DNA of 64,000 nucleotides from Gilichinskyi gelida (GTDB lineage: Bacteria; Acidobacteriota; Thermoanaerobaculia; Gp7-AA8). The translations under genes were made by a program, and so were the position numbers. Every line of letters begins with the position of its first letter. The first letter of the stretch is position 1. Positions 57,532-64,000 of this stretch are shown here, one piece after another. Under the pieces are notes generated by a model that did no database searches, was not told where the DNA came from, and saw nothing but the letters and a program-made list of their open reading frames with translations. Location of the stretch: assembly GCA_038040385.1 (NCBI GenBank), contig JBBPII010000002.1, forward strand, positions 186,001 to 250,000. The letters are read 5' to 3'.

Positions 57532-58297
57532 TCCATGGTGGCTTTTCTTTCTTCAGAAACGCCTGCATGCCGCCCTGCCCCTCGGCCGACACGCGGCGCT
57601 CGGCGATGGCCTCGATGGTGTACGGAACGGCCTCCGACAGACCGCGCGCGGCGACGTGCGCGATCAGTTTCTTGCACTCGCGCACCGCCTCGGGGCCGGA
57701 GGTCATCAACTGCTCCAGCGTCTCCTCGACGGCGGCGCCGAAGTCGTCGACAACGCGGTGAATGAGCCCGATGCGCAGCGCGCGTTCGGCGTCGAAGCGC
57801 TCGCCGGTGAGGAACAGCGCGCGGGCGTGCGTCTCTCCGATCTTGGCGATCACGTACGGCGAGATCACCGCCGGCATGATGCCCAGCTTCACTTCGGAGA
57901 GGCCGAACTTCGCGTCGCGTGCGGCGATGGCGATGTCGCAGACGGCGACCAGCCCCACCCCGCCCCCGATCGCCGCCCCCTGGATCCGCGCGATCACCGG
58001 CAGCGGGCACTCATTGATCAGCGCGTACATTTTCGCCAGTTGCGCGGAGTCGCGGACGTTCTCGTCGCGCGTGTAGTGCACCATGCGCGACATCCAGTTG
58101 AGGTCCGCGCCGGCGCAGAAGTTGGGGCCGGTGCCGCGCAGCACGACCGCGCGCACATCGAGCGAGGCGATGCCGCCGAACAGGTCGATGGCCTCGGCGA
58201 TCAGCTCTTCGTCGAAGGCGTTGTGGACGTCGGGGCGATTCAGCGTCACCGACAGCACGCCCGCGGCTTCCTCGACCTGAAGCGTCTTGTAGATCAT
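57521..58297 (-). CDS. Enoyl-CoA hydratase/isomerase family protein (methylglutaconyl-CoA hydratase-like)
   Basis: 258 residues, crotonase fold: VTLNRPDVHNAFDEELI (about 17-33), GTGPNFCAGADLNWM (oxyanion loop, about 55-69), IQGAAIGGGVGLVAVCD (about 105-121), FGLSEVKLGIMPAVI and the C-terminal GGMQAFLKKEKPPW. The GADLNWM motif and pairing with an acyl-CoA carboxylase alpha subunit suggest the leucine degradation step. The last residues (TSS) and stop codon come from a family F repeat. Confidence 0.88.
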   Translation of the reverse strand: MIYKTLQVEEAAGVLSVTLNRPDVHNAFDEELIAEAIDLFGGIASLDVRAVVLRGTGPNFCAGADLNWMSRMVHYTRDENVRDSAQLAKMYALINECPLPVIARIQGAAIGGGVGLVAVCDIAIAARDAKFGLSEVKLGIMPAVISPYVIAKIGETHARALFLTGERFDAERALRIGLIHRVVDDFGAAVEETLEQLMTSGPEAVRECKKLIAHVAARGLSEAVPYTIEAIAERRVSAEGQGGMQAFLKKEKPPWTSS

Positions 58298-58309
58298 CGG
58301 CGCGGCATT

Positions 58310-60781
58310 CTAATGCCGCGCCGCGCGCCTCCGCGCCGGGCTCACCTCGGGCAAGGTGGTGGAGATGGTGTACGTGTTCTGTGCACCGACCGCCCCGAAC
58401 GGCTCGACCTTCAGCAGGTAAACGCCGACCGCGGCGGTCGCGAAGAGGCTCCGCGTGGTACCAGCCGGAACGTCGACGATCACCGGATTCGGCGACAGCC
58501 CGGCGCCGCTGAGCGTCACGCGCAGCGGAACGGCGCTGGCGGTGACGTTGACGACCACGGAGCCCGCCTTCGGCGCGTTGATCGAGTAGAAGTCGATGTC
58601 CGTGGCATTGCAGCTCCGCGCGGAGATCGTCTCGGCGTTGTGCAGGAACTTGAACGAGAGCGCCTCGCTGTCGTTCGGCTCGAAGGCGTCGGCGCACGAC
58701 ACCGGTGCCGCGATCAGCGGCGCGTTCGACACGACGACGAAGTCCTGCGTCGGATGCGTGGTCGGGTCGCCGAGCTTCGCGTTGACGATCACGCGGTAGG
58801 CGCCGGCCGCGGCGCCCTTGATCTCCACCACCTCGGTGGTGTCGATGGTGTTCACACCGCGCGTCGCGGCCACGCTCGGAGTGGCGGGATTGAGGACATA
58901 CGGCAGGACGGTGGCTCCGCTGGGATCGATCACTTTGAGATCGAGATCGTTGAAGAGCGTCGGCGTTTCGGGCTCGTCGGGCGGCGGCGCGATCTCCGGA
59001 TCGAACCATCCGAGGACCACGCGGAGGTCTTGCGGCGCGGCGAGATAGAGCGGGAGCTCCGTGCTGCCGTTGGCCAGTGAGCCGCTGCGGATCCGCGAGC
59101 CGGTGCCGGCGTCGGCGATGATCAGATCGACGGAGCTCTTGGCGTCGACCAAGCCGAAACCGTACGTGTAATCGGGCCCCGGACGATCGAGCGTCGGCGA
59201 TCCGACCTGATCGTCCGCGCCGGCGATGAGCAGCGTTTTCAGCACCTGGCCCGAAGGCTTCTGGCCGTTGAAGGTCTTGTGCCACTGCTCGGTGAGCACG
59301 CCGGCGATGCCGGTGACGACGGGACTGGACATCGATGTGCCGTCTCGTGACGCGTAACCGCCGGGAATGGTGGAGAGCTGGCCCACGCCTTTGGCAACCA
59401 GTTCGGGCTTCATGCGGCCGTCGAGCGTGGGACCGCGCGAGCTGAACGAAGCGATGAGACCAGTGGCGTCCATCGCGCCGACGGTCAGGACGTTCTTCAA
59501 CGTCGCCTCGATCCCGATGGTGTTGAAGGGACCGTAGATGGGGTGCTTCGTCGTCTCGCAATGCTGCTCGCCGGTCACCGCACTCCTGCCAGGCGAACAG
59601 GGCGTCGTGCAGTCCGTTCCGCTGCCGCTCGGCGAATAGCAGAACGTCTCGTTGGTGAGGGTGTTGCCGCTGTCGTCGCAGCAGTGCAGGTGCGTGGAGA
59701 GACCGGTGAGTCCCGGATTGCCTTGATCGGCATCGTTGCCGGCCGAATGGACGAACAGCGGAATGCCGCTCTTCACGGCCACCGCCTCGTACGGAGTGGA
59801 GTACACCGGGTCGTAGGCGCCGAAGTAGTCGCCGTTCCAGACCCAATTGCTTCCTTCCCTCTGCCATCCCAGGGCGAAGTCCCAGGAGTTGTTGTCGGCC
59901 ACCACTCCCAGGGGCTTCAACTGGGTGTCCTTGTTGTTGAGTACTTTGCCAAAATCGTCCAGGGCGTTGTATTCGTGCAGCGCCGCCTTCGGCGCCATTC
60001 CCTTCGACCGCGCAGCACGGGAGTCGCGCGGGTCATCGATGCCGCCGGAGACCATCGTGCCGGCGACGTGCGTGGCATGAAGCGCATTGCCCGTCCCGAC
60101 TCCGGAGCTGAAATGCGCGGTCAGCCGTCCCTGAAACTGCAGGTGGGACGTCTCCGCGGCGGCCAGTTCGAAGAGCGACAGGACCACGCCCTCGCCGCTC
60201 AGGTTGTACGGTGCGCTGAAGAGCGGCGTGACCTTGGAGAGGCCCGCCGCGACGGTATTGGTGCTCTTCACGCGCAACGGGGGCCCGAAGACGCCGAAGA
60301 CGCGCTCATCACTCGCCAGCGTCCGCAGCACAGCGGGCGGAACGCGCACGGTCAGAAGGCGCGGCCGCTCGAAGTCGACGGCCAGCGGCGTCTCGACGGT
60401 GCCCCCCACCTCCTCCACGGCGTCGCGCGCGTCCTCGAACGCGACGTCGTCGTGGAACATCACCCGGAAGCGCGCGAATGCCCTGCCGCTCGCCGCTCCG
60501 GCATACGCCGAGCGCGCGATCTTGCGCGTCCAGTCGTACGCCTCGAGCGAGCGGACGCGCAGGTCGGAGCCGAGGTCCGCGCCGTCGCGGACCCGGACCA
60601 GAAAGCGGTTCGCGCCCATGGCGCGCTGAACGGTCAGACCCTGGGCCTCGAGCGCCGCAACGTCGCGCGACTGCAGCGGGTGCTGCGGCTCGAGGATGAA
60701 GTGCCGGCCGATCGGTTCAGGCGGAGCGGCGGCGAGAACGGCGGGTAGGAACAGAACTGCTGCGATGACGTGAAGTCGCAT
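58310..60781 (-). CDS. S8 (subtilisin-like) peptidase, secreted, with unusual Asp position
   Basis: 823 residues: signal peptide (LHVIAAVLFLPAVLAAAP), propeptide-like domain (about 30-180), S8 domain (about 205-520) and C-terminal beta domains including a prepeptidase-like part. His is in HATHVAGTM (about 262-270), Asn in HSAGNDAD, Ser in DGTSMSSPVVTG (about 480-491). At the usual 'DxG' Asp site the sequence reads SLFELAAAETSH, so the catalytic Asp seems replaced by Glu. A Cys-rich insert lies around 410-450. ATG 60781 starts the signal peptide, after a family C repeat. Confidence 0.88.
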   Translation of the reverse strand: MRLHVIAAVLFLPAVLAAAPPEPIGRHFILEPQHPLQSRDVAALEAQGLTVQRAMGANRFLVRVRDGADLGSDLRVRSLEAYDWTRKIARSAYAGAASGRAFARFRVMFHDDVAFEDARDAVEEVGGTVETPLAVDFERPRLLTVRVPPAVLRTLASDERVFGVFGPPLRVKSTNTVAAGLSKVTPLFSAPYNLSGEGVVLSLFELAAAETSHLQFQGRLTAHFSSGVGTGNALHATHVAGTMVSGGIDDPRDSRAARSKGMAPKAALHEYNALDDFGKVLNNKDTQLKPLGVVADNNSWDFALGWQREGSNWVWNGDYFGAYDPVYSTPYEAVAVKSGIPLFVHSAGNDADQGNPGLTGLSTHLHCCDDSGNTLTNETFCYSPSGSGTDCTTPCSPGRSAVTGEQHCETTKHPIYGPFNTIGIEATLKNVLTVGAMDATGLIASFSSRGPTLDGRMKPELVAKGVGQLSTIPGGYASRDGTSMSSPVVTGIAGVLTEQWHKTFNGQKPSGQVLKTLLIAGADDQVGSPTLDRPGPDYTYGFGLVDAKSSVDLIIADAGTGSRIRSGSLANGSTELPLYLAAPQDLRVVLGWFDPEIAPPPDEPETPTLFNDLDLKVIDPSGATVLPYVLNPATPSVAATRGVNTIDTTEVVEIKGAAAGAYRVIVNAKLGDPTTHPTQDFVVVSNAPLIAAPVSCADAFEPNDSEALSFKFLHNAETISARSCNATDIDFYSINAPKAGSVVVNVTASAVPLRVTLSGAGLSPNPVIVDVPAGTTRSLFATAAVGVYLLKVEPFGAVGAQNTYTISTTLPEVSPARRRAARH

Positions 60782-60782
60782 A

Positions 60783-60866
60783 TGGTGGTCTCGGGGTCTC
60801 GGAGTCTCCCGGTTTCGAGGTCGCACCCACCCCGAGACCGAGAGACTCCGCAACCTCGCAACTCCG
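60783..60866. repeat. Palindromic repeat, family C (diverged copy)
   Basis: GGTCTCGGGGTCTCGGAGTCTC on the left pairs with GAGACCGAGAGACTCC on the right. It lies between tRNA-Leu and the S8 peptidase start. Confidence 0.65.
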
Positions 60867-60871
60867 CTCAA

Positions 60872-60940
60872 TGGTGCCCGAGGCCGGACTTGAACCGGCA
60901 CGCCCTTGCGAGCGGTGGATTTTGAGTCCACTGCGTCTGC

Positions 60941-60958
<18 letters not shown>
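60872..60958 (-). tRNA. tRNA-Leu (anticodon CAA)
   Basis: 87 nt including an encoded 3' CCA. Acceptor stem GCCCGAG/CTCGGGC with discriminator A, anticodon stem GTGGA-CTCAAAA-TCCAC giving CAA at positions 34-36, a long variable arm (class II) and T-arm GCCGGTTCAAGTCCGGC. The first 18 nt also encode the last five codons and the stop of the LeuA-like gene on the same strand. Confidence 0.95.
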
Positions 60959-62206
<1,248 letters not shown>

Positions 62207-62263
62207 AGCGCCCTCGGCGGCGTCCAACATGCTGCGAGAGCGTACATTCCCTGAGTGCCGCGA

Positions 62264-62899
62264 TCAATCCGGCGCTGGGCGCCCCGCGCGCGATGCGGCG
62301 CGCGTGGCTGCGTTGCTCTCGTCGAGCGGCACGATCGCATCGTGGATCCAGGTGAGCGGCTGTCCTTCGTCGGTGATCTGGCGCGATTGATATCTGACAT
62401 GAATGAGAACAGCAGTGATCGGCTTCCCACCGAGATCGCTCGGAAGACCGGCGGCGGCGGTGAACGTGCTCGACTCCCCCTTGTCGATGGTGAAGAGATG
62501 CGCCCGATCGACTTGCGCCCGATCGACTTGCGCCCGATCGACTGGAGCGAGTTGAACACAGAGCGGCCGGTCGGTAACCAGTTTTCGAGTCGCTCCGCTC
62601 ATGGCCTCGACGGTCACACAGAAGGAACGGCCTTCGATCTTCACGTTTCCGACATTCTGAATGTCGACATTGAGATAGAGAACCTTGTGGTCGCCAGCAG
62701 GGGCGAAATTCGGTGAAAGGGTGATGACCACACTCTCCGCCAGGTTACGGAAACGCCGGAACTTCCAGCCTGCCGCGCAGATCGCTGCGATGGTTAGAAG
62801 CGCAACGAAAATCTCGAGGGCAACCTTGAAGCCGTCAAGGAAGCGTGCGAGACGCGTTTTCGGTGCAGCGTCACACATGGCCGTTTGCGATGCTGCCAA
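62264..62899 (-). CDS. Hypothetical membrane-anchored protein with tandem VDRAQ repeat
   Basis: 211 residues: one N-terminal transmembrane helix (VALEIFVALLTIAAICAAGW, about 26-45) then a beta-rich domain (HKVLYLNVDIQNVG, EGRSFCVTVEAMSG, TAVLIHVRYQSR). Around residues 118-132 the sequence repeats PVDRAQVDRAQVDRAHL, from three exact copies of a 15-bp unit. No family recognised. The start overlaps the end of the desaturase gene by 29 nt. Confidence 0.65.
   Translation of the reverse strand: MAASQTAMCDAAPKTRLARFLDGFKVALEIFVALLTIAAICAAGWKFRRFRNLAESVVITLSPNFAPAGDHKVLYLNVDIQNVGNVKIEGRSFCVTVEAMSGATRKLVTDRPLCVQLAPVDRAQVDRAQVDRAHLFTIDKGESSTFTAAAGLPSDLGGKPITAVLIHVRYQSRQITDEGQPLTWIHDAIVPLDESNAATRAASRAGRPAPD
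62499..62543. repeat. 15-bp tandem repeat, three exact copies, in a coding region
   Basis: TGCGCCCGATCGACT at 62499-62513, 62514-62528 and 62529-62543; each unit adds five residues, so copy-number change keeps the frame. Confidence 0.9.
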
Positions 62900-63830
62900 T
62901 GACGCGGAGGAGCCGAAACGGATTGCCCAACAACGTCGAATTGACGATCAATGAACGCGGGGCTGCGTAGGCGCGGTAGAGGGGTGCAAGTTCGCGCTGC
63001 AGGTCGCGAATGAGAATCCAATGCACTTGCGGGAACAGGTGGTGCGTGAGGTGCGTCGCGGCCGTGAAGTGATTCACCGCCGAGGCAATCCGCTCGGCGC
63101 GGGTGGTGGCCTCGAGCCATGTTGCCTGTCGGAACGGATGCGTCGGGTCACCAGAGCTGTGATCCGTCACGTTCATCAGAAGACTGCAGAACGGTCCGAC
63201 GACGAACATCGATGGAATGAAGATGAGCAGTGTGCGCGCGGGCGCCAGGACGACTAGCAGGATGAGCAGCGCCGCGGAAGCGGCGCGGATGATTACGATT
63301 TCGACGTACTCATCGGGGTGCGTGCGGCGTAGGTCCGCGATGAGCGGCGGAAACGACTGCCACAGCGACGAGATGGAGCTCCACCACTCACGAATCAGCT
63401 CATTCCATCCGGGCGTTGTGGCTGCATCGATCTCCAGATCACGGTGATGCTGCCAGTGGTGGTGACGGATTTCCACGACATTGAAAAAGACCAGCGCGCC
63501 GACAGCGCGCCACAGCGCGTTCAATCGTTTGTGCCGGAATGGAGGCCAATGATTCAGATAGTGAACGGCGTTGTCGAGAAAAAGGCTGCTGACAATCGAC
63601 CAAGGCACGACGACGATCAGAAGAACAGGCCACGGGGCGGCGTAGACGACTATGTACGTCGCCGCAACTGTGATTATGAACTCGGCGAGCAGGAAGGCGT
63701 TCGCGGACCTGACCCGGCGTCGCACGGAGCTGTCCGCGACCTGCGCAGCGAGATAGCGATGCGCGAGTACGTTTGCGCGTGCGATGTCTTCGATCATCCG
63801 CTCGCTGCCGGCCATAGGGTGTTCCGCCAT
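62871..63830 (-). CDS. Membrane fatty acid desaturase/hydroxylase family protein
   Basis: 319 residues with the three histidine boxes of membrane di-iron desaturases: HYLNH (about 90-94), HHHWQHH (about 125-131) and HLTHHLFPQVH (about 258-268). Four hydrophobic segments surround them. It would introduce a double bond or hydroxyl into acyl chains in the inner membrane; the position is not deducible. Followed, with a 29-nt overlap, by the gene for an unknown membrane protein. Confidence 0.88.
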   Translation of the reverse strand: MAEHPMAGSERMIEDIARANVLAHRYLAAQVADSSVRRRVRSANAFLLAEFIITVAATYIVVYAAPWPVLLIVVVPWSIVSSLFLDNAVHYLNHWPPFRHKRLNALWRAVGALVFFNVVEIRHHHWQHHRDLEIDAATTPGWNELIREWWSSISSLWQSFPPLIADLRRTHPDEYVEIVIIRAASAALLILLVVLAPARTLLIFIPSMFVVGPFCSLLMNVTDHSSGDPTHPFRQATWLEATTRAERIASAVNHFTAATHLTHHLFPQVHWILIRDLQRELAPLYRAYAAPRSLIVNSTLLGNPFRLLRVIGSIANGHV

Positions 63831-63855
63831 TATGGCCCAGCGGACCGGTCCCCCG

Positions 63856-64000
63856 CTACTTCCCTTTGAAATTCGCCGGCCGCTTCTCGATGAAGGCCTG
63901 CATCCCCTCTTTGGTGTCCTCGCTGGCGCAGAGCAGGCCGAACAGCGTCGCCTCCAGGAACTGACCCTGTTCGAACGGCATGTCGCTGCCGTTCATCACC
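63856..64000 (-). CDS. Enoyl-CoA hydratase family protein, C-terminal end only
   Basis: The gene runs out of the window; the last ~48 codons read on the minus strand give FLEATLFGLLCASEDTKEG, MQAFIEKRPANFKGK and a TAG at 63856-63858. This is the typical end of crotonase-family proteins (EGMQAFIEKR.P.F.GK). It lies 25 bp upstream of the desaturase start, so the two may be co-transcribed. Confidence 0.8.
   Translation of the reverse strand, partial: VMNGSDMPFEQGQFLEATLFGLLCASEDTKEGMQAFIEKRPANFKGK

Overview
The window is high-GC bacterial chromosome. Gene content suggests Acidobacteriota (perhaps a Thermoanaerobaculia-like lineage): a GWxTD-domain protein, a giant DUF11-repeat surface protein, several large secreted peptidases, a TonB/ExbB/ExbD set and a fused NuoCD. 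The phylum is inferred from these families only; no rRNA or ribosomal-protein marker is present. Coding density is high, and many gaps hold palindromic repeats that often abut stop codons.

Layout. 0-6.8 kb: C-terminal part of a DUF11-repeat surface protein and a detached fragment of its last module. 6.8-13.4 kb: on the minus strand, a possible operon of two radical SAM genes (one truncated), 6-phosphogluconolactonase, a membrane protein, a winged-helix regulator and a Tat-exported amine oxidase; on the plus strand, a methyltransferase-glycosyltransferase pair. 13.4-24 kb: S9 peptidase, a minimal complex I block (nuoB, nuoCD, nuoI), ferritin-like protein, YcbB-type L,D-transpeptidase, response regulator, alpha/beta hydrolase, M24 peptidase, thioredoxin. 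24-29 kb: zinc/manganese-type uptake operon (small secreted protein, porin, binding protein, permease, no ATPase), then two tandem L,D-transpeptidase-like genes, the first without the catalytic cysteine. 29-34.7 kb: methyltransferase, a decayed GH18 gene behind a cyclic-di-GMP-I riboswitch, CDP-alcohol phosphatidyltransferase, GalT-like protein, rhomboid, and a bactofilin-like/M23 pair.

34.7-38.3 kb is an accessory island: small basic protein, RHH-like protein, XRE regulator with tandem operators, retropepsin-like protease with a small partner, IS1-like transposase with a leaderless promoter, and a proteasome-like Ntn hydrolase. 38.3-46 kb: VTT-family membrane protein, secretin-like peptide, NTF2-like and tail-collar proteins, thiolase, CPBP protease, DoxX, and the operon TPR lipoprotein-tonB-exbB-exbD-exbD. 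46-54 kb: tryptophan dioxygenase, RibBA, GWxTD protein, and a BMP-type (nucleoside-like) ABC importer. 54-64 kb: S1/P1 nuclease, beta-propeller protein, biotin carboxylase and enoyl-CoA hydratase (leucine/acyl-CoA catabolism), S8 protease, tRNA-Leu(CAA) overlapped by the 3' end of a LeuA-like gene, an unknown membrane protein, a fatty acid desaturase, and the end of another enoyl-CoA hydratase.

Themes: (i) several start codons lie 6-10 nt after a -10-like hexamer, implying leaderless mRNAs; (ii) palindromic repeat families lie at gene ends, often supply the stop codon, and in two genes run through the reading frame; (iii) a LeuA-like gene has its stop codon inside a tRNA-Leu gene on the same strand; (iv) cell-wall enzymes (three L,D-transpeptidase-type genes, M23, bactofilin-like) are enriched.
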